From Pirellula sp. (GTDB lineage: Bacteria > Planctomycetota > Planctomycetia > Pirellulales > Pirellulaceae), in NCBI GenBank assembly GCA_021300015.1, contig JAJTFB010000001.1, forward strand, positions 1-64,000: a stretch of DNA of 64,000 nt, read 5' to 3'. Positions 47,422 to 55,883 of the stretch are shown here, piece by piece. The notes below the pieces were generated by a model that saw only the letters and a list, made by a program, of their open reading frames with translations, was not told the origin of the DNA and did no database searches. Within the stretch, counting starts at the first letter, position 1. Each line of letters begins with the position of its first letter. The position numbers and the translations under genes are program-made.

Positions 47422-48165
47422 ATGAGCAAATTCAGCATCACGCCCGACGCCCAATCGCTTCAAGCCATGGGCCGGGACCTGAACTTCTATCCGGTCGAAA
47501 ACAACGCTCCGAAGACCTTATCGAGCCAGCAGATCGACCACTACAATACTCAGGGATTCATCGCTCCACTGGACGTCTACTCCCCGAGCGAGATCCAATC
47601 GATCCGCAAGTACTTTGACGAACTGCTCGAGAAGGTCGTCGCCGAAGGTGGCAACAGCTACTCGATCTCTTCGGCCCACCTCAAGTACGGACCGGTCTAC
47701 GACATCCTCACCGACCGCAGAATCGTCGATTATGTCTCGGACCTTTTGGGCCAAGACGTCATCGCTTGGGGCTCGCACTTCTTTTGCAAAATGCCTCACG
47801 ATGGAAAAATGGTCGCTTGGCACCAAGACGCCAGCTACTGGCCTTTGTCTCCCTCCAAAGCCGCCACCGTGTGGCTAGCCGTCGACGATGCAGACCAGGA
47901 AAATGCCTGCATGAAGTTCATCGCGGGTTCCCACCATTTCGGACACATGACCTACCGCGAAAGCGACAGTGCCGAACACAACGTGCTGAACCAATCGATC
48001 GACAACGCCGAGCAATACGGGCAGGTCGTCTACGATGTGCTCAAGGCCGGCTGTGCCGCAAGCGTTCGAGCCGGGATGCAATGGAACGAGAAAGGGATCC
48101 ACGTACGGGGCAGCGACCCGAGCCAACACTGGTCGAACAACGCGCGACCCGATCGGGTCTTCTAG
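47422..48165 (+). CDS. phytanoyl-CoA dioxygenase (PhyH) family protein, C-terminus doubtful
   Basis: The 247-residue protein matches the PhyH fold: a start IDHYNTQGFIAPLDVYS, the iron ligands H-x-D in AWHQDASYWPLSP, then KAATVWLAVDDADQENAC and FIAGSHH. The distal His may lie in IHVRGSDPS near the end. PhyH enzymes are Fe(II)/2-oxoglutarate oxygenases of small hydroxylation reactions. The protein stops soon after the distal His, where relatives usually continue with an Arg-rich strand that binds 2-oxoglutarate. Another frame just there reads RSGLLARVMTT, which looks like that strand, so a frameshift near 48135-48150 is possible. Confidence 0.8.
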   Translation: MSKFSITPDAQSLQAMGRDLNFYPVENNAPKTLSSQQIDHYNTQGFIAPLDVYSPSEIQSIRKYFDELLEKVVAEGGNSYSISSAHLKYGPVYDILTDRRIVDYVSDLLGQDVIAWGSHFFCKMPHDGKMVAWHQDASYWPLSPSKAATVWLAVDDADQENACMKFIAGSHHFGHMTYRESDSAEHNVLNQSIDNAEQYGQVVYDVLKAGCAASVRAGMQWNEKGIHVRGSDPSQHWSNNARPDRVF

Positions 48166-48229
48166 CTCGGGTAATGACGACTCGAGGAAGCGGTCAGACG
48201 AGGCCGAAACGGGGATTGGTAAAAACACG

Positions 48230-48916
48230 ATGACCGCACACCCGCTGAACGCTGAAGGCGACTTCTATGTCGAGCACGGATGTTGCACTGCTTGCGACGT
48301 GCCGATGCAATCCGCACCGTCCCTATTCGCCTACGATGAGACATCGCACTGCTTCGTAAAACGTCAGCCGTCAACCCAAGCTGAGTGCGACATGATGTTT
48401 GAGGCAATTCGAGGCGCAGAGTTACGATGCATCCGCTATCGCGGGAGAGACAACGATTGGTATCGCCGTCTGGTGTCATCGGGCGATTTGGACGTATGCG
48501 ATTACCCACCCAACAGACCTGTCGAACCACGGATTCGCTCGGTGGTCGAATGCGATACAGAATACGATTCCCTTGACGCTCTGGCGGATGCATTTGAACA
48601 ACATCTGAAATCGACGGAACTGGAACATTTCCACTTCGACTTCAAGCGAACCGAATCAAGCGATAGCCTCTTGCACTCTCATCGATATTCGGTGACTGCC
48701 GGTTCCTATCACCACGTGGGATCATTCGAAGAGATTGAGATAGCGTTCCTTGACGACAAAAAAGTAAGGATTGTGCATCAGCATGAAATGACACTCGGCC
48801 CGACTGCAATCATCGCCAAGTGGATAGCTTCGGATGACAGGATGCACTCGCCGAAGTGGTTCACGCGCGATCGCGAAACTCAGCCCGACGTTCCGGGCTT
48901 TGACCATCCGTGGTAA
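48230..48916 (+). CDS. ferredoxin-like protein with unknown C-terminal domain
   Basis: The 228-residue product starts GDFYVEHGCCTACDVP (Cys 18, 19, 22) and continues to CIRYRGRD (Cys 67), resembling short ferredoxin-like proteins that bind one Fe-S cluster. Residues 75-228 form an unrecognised domain rich in His, Asp and Glu (EHFHFDFKRTESS, KVRIVHQHEM). The ATG at 48230 immediately precedes the ferredoxin part; the ribosome site is weak. Composition is less GC-rich than its neighbours, and repeats follow directly, so transfer is possible. Confidence 0.68.
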   Translation: MTAHPLNAEGDFYVEHGCCTACDVPMQSAPSLFAYDETSHCFVKRQPSTQAECDMMFEAIRGAELRCIRYRGRDNDWYRRLVSSGDLDVCDYPPNRPVEPRIRSVVECDTEYDSLDALADAFEQHLKSTELEHFHFDFKRTESSDSLLHSHRYSVTAGSYHHVGSFEEIEIAFLDDKKVRIVHQHEMTLGPTAIIAKWIASDDRMHSPKWFTRDRETQPDVPGFDHPW

Positions 48917-48924
48917 ACCCGCAT

Positions 48925-49076
48925 CCTTCCGTGTGTTCCGTGTTGTCCGTGGTTAAAAAAACAGCAACCACTGAACACTCCGAACACACGGAAGTAAGGC
49001 ATAACCGTGCGACGATTCCTTTCCGTGTATTCCGTGTTTTCCGTGGTTAAAGACAGCAACCACCGAACACTCCGAA
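48925..49076. repeat. two-copy intergenic repeat of about 60 bp
   Basis: Copies at about 48925-48987 and 49017-49076 share TTCCGTGT(G/A)TTCCGTG, CCGTGGTTAAA and CAGCAACCAC(T/C)GAACAC. They are direct repeats with a few differences, lying between the ferredoxin-like gene and the end of the MerC gene. The unit also has internal TTCCGTG repeats. Confidence 0.85.
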
Positions 49077-49085
49077 CCTGCCGAT

Positions 49086-49715
49086 CTAGCAATCGGTATC
49101 GGAGCAACCGGCGGCAGTGCATTTGCGGCACCGGAGATTCAACCGGAGATTCAATCCGTGAGCAAACATCAAAAACACGCCTCCTAGGGGCGTCATCCAC
49201 GGTTGAATGGATCCGATACCCGCGAGTTGCATCGTTGGGCTCTGCCCGTGAGCATGCTCGTGGTCGTGAGCATGGTCGTGGTCGTGGTCGTGCCCATGCT
49301 CATGCTTCAGGGCGACTTGGACCTCTTTCTTGCAGCAGCTTTCGCTGCAACAATCAGCCGACTCGCTGGTCTTGGAGACATGGGAATCGGAGACAAGGGC
49401 TAACGGCTGGCCGCTTGGAAGTTCCTTCGAGCAGCACTCGTCAGGCAAAACGAACGCGGCGCTGAGGATAAGTCCCAGTCCCAAGCTCGAGAGGGACAAG
49501 ATCCGGTAGTCTCGGAACTTGAGAAACGACGGCCAAATCGCAACCGCGACAATACTGCAGCAAGCCACTGCGGCGAGCTGATGGAAAAGTGGGCTTGCCA
49601 TCCACTCGGTGAATTTCAAGGCAGGAAGGGTCGCCAGCAGCACCGGGGTCGCAGCGCAGTGGACGGCACAAGTTGCCGAAGCGAAAATTCCCAATCGATC
49701 CTTCCAATTACCCAT
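49086..49715 (-). CDS. MerC-domain membrane protein with Cys- and His-rich loop
   Basis: The 209-residue protein begins with a MerC-like domain: ASATCAVHCAATPVLL with a C-x3-C pair in the first helix, then three further helices to about 92. A soluble loop contains DECCSKE, DCCSESCCKK and a run of alternating His and Asp (about 140-160), followed by a last helix and a Cys-rich tail (RCRKC, CSDTDC). MerC proteins take up or bind mercuric or other soft or transition metals. The His run suggests zinc, nickel or copper binding too. No merA or merR is nearby. Confidence 0.85.
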   Translation of the reverse strand: MGNWKDRLGIFASATCAVHCAATPVLLATLPALKFTEWMASPLFHQLAAVACCSIVAVAIWPSFLKFRDYRILSLSSLGLGLILSAAFVLPDECCSKELPSGQPLALVSDSHVSKTSESADCCSESCCKKEVQVALKHEHGHDHDHDHAHDHEHAHGQSPTMQLAGIGSIQPWMTPLGGVFLMFAHGLNLRLNLRCRKCTAAGCSDTDC

Positions 49716-49855
49716 CGACCTTGGTCCAATGCACTCTAGGGGTGTCTCTCGCGGTATTCTATGGCGGTCTCGATCCTAGGATCGACGCTGGCATTGTACA
49801 CAAACCAGTTCTATTTGCAATCGGATTGCGGAAAGATCCTCTTTGAGGAACCAAC

Positions 49856-50590
49856 ATGGCGTTAAATCCGGACTTTGAGGAATCTTTGGACCCCGATCGC
49901 CTCGCAAAAAACCTGGAATTGGTTCGCTTGCAGATCGATCAAGCTTGCCAAAAAGCGCAGCGAAAGCCCTCCGAAGTAACGCTGGTGGCCGTGACCAAAA
50001 CGGTTGGAGTCCAGACCTGCAACGAGCTGATTCGGCTCGGGTGCTCGGATTTGGCCGAAAATCGACCGCAGGTTCTTTGGGAAAAAGCGACCCGAGTCGA
50101 CCCTAGCGTGCGTTGGCACATGATCGGCCATCTGCAGCGGAATAAATCGCCTCGGACAATCCCGTTGCTCTGGATGATGCACGCGATGGACTCCGAGCGG
50201 CTCGGCGAGCAAATGGCCAAGGATGTGGTTCTCGAATCCGAAGGGCGGGGCCAACGGCTTCGGATCCTCCTGGAGCTCAACGTGACCGAGGACAGCACCA
50301 AGACCGGTTTGAGCCCCGAGGAGGCTCAGCAGGTGTTGCACAAATACCTATCGACTCCGCTATGGCAGCAGCGGTTGGATCTTTGCGGGCTTATGGGGAT
50401 GAGTTCCCTGCAAGGAGACGTGGACCAGACGCATCGGGAGTTCGAGCGACTGAGGCACCTGCGGGACCGTTGGCAGGTGGACTTTGGTATTCCGCTGCCC
50501 GAATTATCGATGGGGATGAGTGACGATTTTCAGATCGCCATCGAGCAGGGTTCGACGATGGTCCGAATCGGTTCGTTGCTCTACCGTTGA
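49856..50590 (+). CDS. YggS-family pyridoxal-phosphate homeostasis protein
   Basis: The 244 residues show the alanine-racemase-like barrel of YggS/PROSC: VTLVAVTKTVG with the PLP Lys, WHMIGHLQRNK, LELNVTEDSTKTGL, LCGLMGMSSL and LSMGMSDDFQIAI. These proteins balance free PLP and amino acid pools. A GAGGA ribosome site precedes the ATG. The 3' end overlaps the convergent kinase gene by 87 bp. Confidence 0.92.
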   Translation: MALNPDFEESLDPDRLAKNLELVRLQIDQACQKAQRKPSEVTLVAVTKTVGVQTCNELIRLGCSDLAENRPQVLWEKATRVDPSVRWHMIGHLQRNKSPRTIPLLWMMHAMDSERLGEQMAKDVVLESEGRGQRLRILLELNVTEDSTKTGLSPEEAQQVLHKYLSTPLWQQRLDLCGLMGMSSLQGDVDQTHREFERLRHLRDRWQVDFGIPLPELSMGMSDDFQIAIEQGSTMVRIGSLLYR

Positions 50591-52918
50591 TGGGTTGTTT
50601 TGGGTCTCGAAACGGGTCAGCCGTTTGAGCCGATCGGAGACTTGGTGGCTGGCCAGGGCATTGTTCGGCGCAAGCTCCAGTGCCTTTTGGGATGCTCGGT
50701 ACGACTGCGTTAACGCTTCGATAGCCGCCGGATCGTCATCGCGTCGCAGGGCGTTTTTCCAAGCTTGCAAGTAGGCCTCGCTTCTGGCCAAGTAGAGACT
50801 TGGATGGTCGGGATAGAGATCCAAGCAGATATCGCATACCGCTAGGTAGCCGCGTTGAATGTGTTCGGCTCTATCCAATTGACCCTTGAGTCGATGGTGG
50901 GTGCTGACCCCAGCGACGAAGCGGATGAGATCCTCTTGAAAGACCAGAGGCAGGATCGCATCGCCGCCCGGGACATCGGCAAGTCGGTCGCTTAGGCCGA
51001 CGATCCGTTTGCGAGGATCCTGCGGAGAGTCACCATGGTATTCGAAGACATGGCCACCGAGCTCTGCGGCGATCAGCTCGCGTGTGAGCATTGGAATGTC
51101 CTCGGCGAACAACCAGGCCCTCGTTGCGTCGCTGTGGCGGAGTTGTTCGAGGACTTGCGGTTCTTCTTCGGGAGCCAAGGCCAGTCTCAGGCGTACCTGA
51201 AGGTCTTGAGCTTGAAGTGACCTGTTCGACACGAGGAGCTTTTCGAGGATTGCCACACAGATTTTCTCTGAGTGGACGACCAACTCCATACTGCTGGTTT
51301 GGCCCCCCCAGCGAGCCGTCCGTCGGGACCCCCGCAATTCATCGAGGACCCGTGTGGACCAGAAGATTTGCTGAACAGGATCTTTCAAATCAGCCACCAG
51401 ACGGCATGTTTCTTCAAGGGCTTCGAGACGGCTTTGGAAGTACTCGTCATAATGGGGAATGTCTTGGCTATGGTAACGCAAGAGGCCTGCCGCATATTGC
51501 GTCGCGATGGCCTCTTTGAGCAAACTGGAGTCCTCGGGGTGGTGCGCTCGCAGAGAATCCATCAAGGAAATGGCATTCGAGAGCAGGTCGCGCGCCAAGG
51601 GCATCCGCTGGGTGTCTAATTTGCCTGCCATCCTTTCCGCGGCGCTGCGTTGTAGGACCGCATAGCGAAGGGCTTGCTCGGGCTCCTTAGAGACCATTCC
51701 GTTGGCGATAAAGGTGTTGGTCCAACGCGAACTCGATTCGGAAAGCTCCACGGCGATCGAATCGGTAATCGCCTCAGGGGCCGTGTCGAGGGTCGCGAGC
51801 CAAGTCGCAAGCCCCATCGCTTTGGGGGTGCTTTTAGATTGCCCCAAACGCATCCACTGGCTGAGCGAAATGAGCATCGTGATCAAGACGAAGGCCCACC
51901 CGATCGTCTGCAATGCTGCAATCGGTTTGCGATGGTTTCTACTAGGCCGATCGAGCCAAGTTTCGATCGCCGCTATGAATTCAGCAGTCGACGCATATCG
52001 ACGCTGGGGATCGATTTCCAAGCAGCCCTCGCAGATCGTTTGCAAGCCATGCCGCTGGTCCGATTCAGGCCGATGATCGAGCCATTGTTGAAGGATTCGG
52101 CCTAGTGCGAACAGATCGGCCTTGGGGGTCAGAAGTTCGTCCAGCCCGAGCAATTGCTCCGGGGCCATGTACGGAAGGGTTCCGAACCCCTGGAATTCCT
52201 CAGACTTGTGAGACTCAAGATCGCTCGGACCTGCCTTCAATCGGATGGCCCTTGAGATTCCAAAATCGGAAATTTTCGGTACCCAGCTATCGGGCGAATC
52301 GCCAGCCGAACGGTCGATCAAGATATTCGAAGGTTTGAGGTCCAAGTGCAAAAAACCCATCGTGTGGATTTTGGAGAGCCCTTGAGCGATCTGGACCATC
52401 AGTTTGGCGATCTCCCCGGGGTTGCAGTCCCTTGAAAAAACACTTTGAAGGGTACCACCGGCGATGTACTCGAAGACCAGGATGAAGGCGAGTTGGCTCT
52501 CCTGCACGCTGTAGAGCCGAACGAGATTGACGTGGTCCATCCGGGCCGCGACGAGAATCTCGCGACGCCAGGCATCGATTTGAAGTGCCCCGTCGCAGGA
52601 GGGCTTGGGGATGACCTTCAAAGCGACGTGCCGTCGAGTCGATTGCTCGACGGCTAGATAGACGCAAGCTTGGCCACCGCGACCGAGGAGCTTCAAGATT
52701 CGGTAGCCAGGGATCGGTTCGACCAACGACTTGTCGAGTTGCTGCTGTTGGTCGGCCAAGATCTCCTCGAGTTGCCGTTGGCATTGCTGGCAAGCTTCGA
52801 CATGCTCCTCGATCGACTGCAGGTCAGGTCGATCTGAGATACCCTGGGGCAAAACCTCCAGACTTTTAAGGATTTCGATCGAGGGGCAGGTCGGGAGGCG
52901 GGTCGAGGGGAGATTCAT
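50504..52918 (-). CDS. Ser/Thr protein kinase with zinc-finger N-terminus, membrane-anchored
   Basis: The 804-residue protein opens with an anti-sigma-type zinc site H-x3-C-x2-C (39, 43, 46). The kinase domain follows at about 70-335: LLGRGGQACVYLA, HVALKVI, HLDLKPSNIL, ISDFGIS and MAPEQL. The catalytic loop has Leu in place of the usual Arg of HRD. A membrane helix lies at about 340-365, and the C-terminal half (about 370-800) is helical and TPR-like. The ATG overlaps the sigma factor stop (ATGA), so the kinase probably acts on or with that sigma factor. Confidence 0.9.
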   Translation of the reverse strand: MNLPSTRLPTCPSIEILKSLEVLPQGISDRPDLQSIEEHVEACQQCQRQLEEILADQQQQLDKSLVEPIPGYRILKLLGRGGQACVYLAVEQSTRRHVALKVIPKPSCDGALQIDAWRREILVAARMDHVNLVRLYSVQESQLAFILVFEYIAGGTLQSVFSRDCNPGEIAKLMVQIAQGLSKIHTMGFLHLDLKPSNILIDRSAGDSPDSWVPKISDFGISRAIRLKAGPSDLESHKSEEFQGFGTLPYMAPEQLLGLDELLTPKADLFALGRILQQWLDHRPESDQRHGLQTICEGCLEIDPQRRYASTAEFIAAIETWLDRPSRNHRKPIAALQTIGWAFVLITMLISLSQWMRLGQSKSTPKAMGLATWLATLDTAPEAITDSIAVELSESSSRWTNTFIANGMVSKEPEQALRYAVLQRSAAERMAGKLDTQRMPLARDLLSNAISLMDSLRAHHPEDSSLLKEAIATQYAAGLLRYHSQDIPHYDEYFQSRLEALEETCRLVADLKDPVQQIFWSTRVLDELRGSRRTARWGGQTSSMELVVHSEKICVAILEKLLVSNRSLQAQDLQVRLRLALAPEEEPQVLEQLRHSDATRAWLFAEDIPMLTRELIAAELGGHVFEYHGDSPQDPRKRIVGLSDRLADVPGGDAILPLVFQEDLIRFVAGVSTHHRLKGQLDRAEHIQRGYLAVCDICLDLYPDHPSLYLARSEAYLQAWKNALRRDDDPAAIEALTQSYRASQKALELAPNNALASHQVSDRLKRLTRFETQNNPSTVEQRTDSDHRRTLLDGDLKIVTHPHR

Positions 52919-53613
52919 GGCCTAGTCCCACAGTCGGTCCCACAGCCAGTCTCGCAGTCAGTCTCGCAGTGGCTAGATTTCGACTGGAGCGATTCAGCGC
53001 GAAGCATTTTGTTGACACGCGAGACGGCGGCAAAGACCGAGGCATATCGCATCGAATGCGCGCGGGCTACATCTCCGACGGTTTGATTCTCGATCGTCAC
53101 TTGCCAAAAAAGCTCCCATGTCTGCGCCGAGACCCGATCCTGGACTCGGTTTTGAATTTCCAAGATCCGATCGATCGACAACCCGGTTGGGTTGGATCGG
53201 GGCAAGTTCGATTCGTTTGAGTTCGGTGTCCGGGTCGACGTTGGTGTCGGTGTCGCTTTGGCAAACCCCATTGCAAACGATTCGGAAGCTTGGTCTGCGA
53301 AACGAACCAGGTGACTTCGATAGCGGCGCTGTTGCTTGAGGTAGTCGAGCACACGGCTTTTGTGCAAGGACTTGAGCCAAGCTCGAAAGGAGCGTTTCGA
53401 GTCGTAGTGGAAACCTGGGAGGCGATGGACCAGTTCGCACCAAATGCGTTGAGAGACCTCATCGACATCGACTCGGTTGCCGAAATGGGCTCGGGTCCAG
53501 CGTTCGAGCATCGGGTTGTAGCGGTTTACCAGTTCGGACCAAGCCGCTTGGTCATCGCTGCGTTGCACGCGTCGCAAAAGGGTGCCGCTGGTCCGAGGTT
53601 CTCTTGCCGTCAT
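52915..53613 (-). CDS. ECF-type RNA polymerase sigma factor
   Basis: The 232 residues contain a region 2 with WSELVNRYNPMLERW and DEVSQRIWCELV, the aromatic FRAWLKSL, a linker rich in Thr, Pro and Asn (about 118-140) and a region 4 with VGDVARAHSMRYASVFAAVSRV. It belongs with the planctomycete ECF groups found beside Ser/Thr kinases. The last 17 residues come from a 12-bp tandem repeat that encodes alternating Cys, Glu/Gly and Thr. The gene overlaps the kinase gene by 4 bp. Confidence 0.9.
   Translation of the reverse strand: MTAREPRTSGTLLRRVQRSDDQAAWSELVNRYNPMLERWTRAHFGNRVDVDEVSQRIWCELVHRLPGFHYDSKRSFRAWLKSLHKSRVLDYLKQQRRYRSHLVRFADQASESFAMGFAKATPTPTSTRTPNSNESNLPRSNPTGLSIDRILEIQNRVQDRVSAQTWELFWQVTIENQTVGDVARAHSMRYASVFAAVSRVNKMLRAESLQSKSSHCETDCETGCGTDCGTRP
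52926..52973. repeat. 12-bp tandem repeat at the 3' end of the sigma factor gene
   Basis: Four units start at 52926, 52938, 52950 and 52962, with a common TC(C/T)C(A/G)CAG core. They encode the repeated C-E-T-D / C-G-T-D tail, just before the overlap with the kinase gene. Confidence 0.85.
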
Positions 53614-53768
53614 GATGGCTGTGGGCTCCGCTCGGGTCGTGAGGACGCTTGTGGATGTGTGTAGATATCCGTCGTAACGATCTTGGGAGGGAGAGGCATC
53701 CTCGGTATCGCCTCTGTGAGAATAAACCTTTTTTGGATAGGACGCAACTTTTTTTGTCGAAGGATTGC

Positions 53769-54647
53769 TTAGCTATGCGCTGCGCGGTATTGGCGAAACG
53801 CAGCGGGGAGAGCATCGATCAGGTCGGTGCCCAGGGTGCTCGGGGTACCGAGTTGTCGGTGGGCAATATCCCCGGCCAATCCATGCAGGTACACGGCCAG
53901 AACGGACGCATCGTAGTCCGTAAGTCCTTGGCAGACCAACGCGACGATCATCCCGGTGAGCACATCGCCACTCCCTCCGACGGCAAGACTAGGGTTGCCA
54001 GTGGTGTTGCGATAATGGCGTTGCCCGTCGGTCACAAGGGTTTGATGTCCTTTCAAAACAACGATGCATTGAGTTCGCTTGGCCAGTTCGACGGCCGCGC
54101 GCTGTTGTTCCTCGGGCTCATCGGCTTGGATGTTCGACAGGCGTGCCCATTCGCCCGGGTGCGGGGTAAGGATCCGAGAGCCGCAGGGAGTTGCAGCCGA
54201 GCTCCACCCGAAGGTGCCCTCGGAGATCGCATTGAGGGCATCGGCATCGAAGACAGCGGTCCCTGGCCAGCTTTTGAATAATTCGACGACCATTCGGTCC
54301 TGGCTTGATTCACGCCCCAAGCCCGGACCGATGCCCAGGACGGTCCCTGGCGAATATTTGCCGAGCAAGATTTTCGCAGAGGATTCGGCTAGGTAGCCTT
54401 GGGAGACCTCCTCGAGGGGCATGGTCATGGCACAAGGAGTGGTCGTTTGGACGATTTGGCGTGTGTGAGAACGGGCAGCTACGGTGGTCCGACCTGCGCC
54501 GCATCGCAGGGCGGCTAGGGTTGCAAGGCAGATCGCACCGGACATACCAGGTCCACCGCCGACGAGGAGTGCGTGGCCGAAGTCCCCTTTGTGGGCATGT
54601 GCTTCGCGAGGTTTGAGGAAGGGCAGGGGGACGTTGGAGTCTGTCAT
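53769..54647 (-). CDS. nnrD: ADP/ATP-dependent NAD(P)H-hydrate dehydratase
   Basis: This 292-residue ribokinase-fold enzyme repairs hydrated NAD(P)H. Landmarks are KGDFGHALLVGGGPGMSGA, GPGLG, VFDADALNAI, LTPHPGEWARL, KGHQTLV and TGNPSLAVGGSGDVLTG. Length fits the stand-alone dehydratase without the epimerase domain. It begins downstream of the Rpn gene on the same strand and ends about 155 bp before the sigma factor gene. Confidence 0.92.
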   Translation of the reverse strand: MTDSNVPLPFLKPREAHAHKGDFGHALLVGGGPGMSGAICLATLAALRCGAGRTTVAARSHTRQIVQTTTPCAMTMPLEEVSQGYLAESSAKILLGKYSPGTVLGIGPGLGRESSQDRMVVELFKSWPGTAVFDADALNAISEGTFGWSSAATPCGSRILTPHPGEWARLSNIQADEPEEQQRAAVELAKRTQCIVVLKGHQTLVTDGQRHYRNTTGNPSLAVGGSGDVLTGMIVALVCQGLTDYDASVLAVYLHGLAGDIAHRQLGTPSTLGTDLIDALPAAFRQYRAAHS

Positions 54648-54691
54648 GCAGATGACTTGGGTACTGGGAAATGCAACGAATGTTCCCGAAG

Positions 54692-55705
54692 CTAATTACG
54701 CTCACGGACCTGTTGACGAAGTTCGGCTGTGATCGCTTGCAACTGACCAAGCGATCGGTCTTGGAAAGTCGATGCATCGCTCAGCGGTAATCCTAGAATC
54801 TCCTGCAGGGTTTGGATCAGTTGGATCTGGCCCTCCTTGAGTCCCTCCTGCTTGCCCTCCTGCTTGCCTTCCTGACGACCTTCCTGACGACCCTCTTGAC
54901 GACCTTCCTGGATCCCCTCCAATCGACCTTTCTTCATATACTCGTCGGCGATCGAACCTGGCTCGATTTGCGTTGGAAATATCTTTTGGATCGTCATCGC
55001 AAGGGTCTCCATGGGAATCGAAGGAGTAACTGTCGTAATATAGACCAACACCGCATCCAAATGCTCTGCCTGCAACTCCGCCGTGCCGATTTCAAGCAAA
55101 CACCGCAAAATGGACTCAAGCTTGTCCCTGAAGTTTCTTGTCCGACTATATTTTAGCAGTCCAAGCACACTTTGCAAAAAGGGGTCGGTCGCCAGCAATT
55201 CATCCGGTATCTGTCCAATGTCCACGACCGGATAAGCCATTCGAACACCTTGTTCAAAGAGAATACTCGGACCACCGATCAACTCTTCGAGGCTAACGGG
55301 AGCCGACCAAGCCTCCTGGCCATGATAGAGCACCAGCGGGAATACAGGGCACAAAGCTTGGCCCTTGCGCAGTCGCTGCTCCCATATCCGGACGATGTAA
55401 CGGAGCAACTGAAAACAGGTCATCGGATCCGACTGGCTCTTGTGCTCCAAAAGAATATAAACCTGTCCCTCGACCGGCTCACCGTCTTGGCCCGAGAGCC
55501 GGATCGAATAGAGCATATCCGAGTAAGTGTCCCGCAATTCGTCATCGACAAACGAATCTTTTTGAAGCTCGAGCGAATCAAGATCCAGGATCTGGACCAA
55601 ATCGGCAGGCAGGTGCAATTCGATCAAATTCCTGGCCGCCGCAGGATGCGAAAACGCATATTGGAAAAAGTTGTTGTGCGGCGTAGGTAGCTTGGATTGG
55701 TCCAT
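54692..55705 (-). CDS. Rpn-family recombination-promoting nuclease / transposase-like protein
   Basis: The 337-residue protein starts PHNNFFQYAFSHPAAARNLI and has the PD-(D/E)xK core: acidic residues in DDELRDTYSDMLYSIRL and E-x-K in VYILLEHKSQSD. This is the Rpn/YhgA class, DNA endonucleases that raise recombination. The C-terminal part holds about six in-frame E-G-R/K-Q units. The ATG at 55705 is chosen just before the conserved start; the frame opens at 55726. No terminal inverted repeats are visible around the gene. Confidence 0.88.
   Translation of the reverse strand: MDQSKLPTPHNNFFQYAFSHPAAARNLIELHLPADLVQILDLDSLELQKDSFVDDELRDTYSDMLYSIRLSGQDGEPVEGQVYILLEHKSQSDPMTCFQLLRYIVRIWEQRLRKGQALCPVFPLVLYHGQEAWSAPVSLEELIGGPSILFEQGVRMAYPVVDIGQIPDELLATDPFLQSVLGLLKYSRTRNFRDKLESILRCLLEIGTAELQAEHLDAVLVYITTVTPSIPMETLAMTIQKIFPTQIEPGSIADEYMKKGRLEGIQEGRQEGRQEGRQEGKQEGKQEGLKEGQIQLIQTLQEILGLPLSDASTFQDRSLGQLQAITAELRQQVRERN
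54831..54932 (-). repeat. 12-bp tandem repeat in the Rpn gene
   Basis: Units of CTGCTTGCCTTC or CTGACGACCTTC type recur about seven times and encode E-G-R-Q and E-G-K-Q. Such runs near the C-terminus are typical for this family and can vary in number. Confidence 0.85.
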
Positions 55706-55883
55706 AGCTCCCAATTTTAGGACCAAGTGAGATTTGCTTTAGAATTTGGTCGAATTTTTTATTCAGGTGACCTTTCCTGTTCCTCGTTCGGATCGTTCCA
55801 GAGATCGCTCCGAGACCTTACAATAAATCCCGCGGGCTCGGTTCCCGATACCCAAACTTGCTCCCCCCAGAAACCAACACGCT

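Noticed and set aside
53690-53740. Terminator candidate after nnrD (stem AGAGGC/GCCTCT)
   Set aside because: Only 6 bp of stem with a 12-nt loop and no T-run following in the minus-strand direction.
54692-55705. Rpn gene as part of an insertion sequence
   Set aside because: No terminal inverted repeats or target duplication could be seen around it; the family is usually not in a defined IS.
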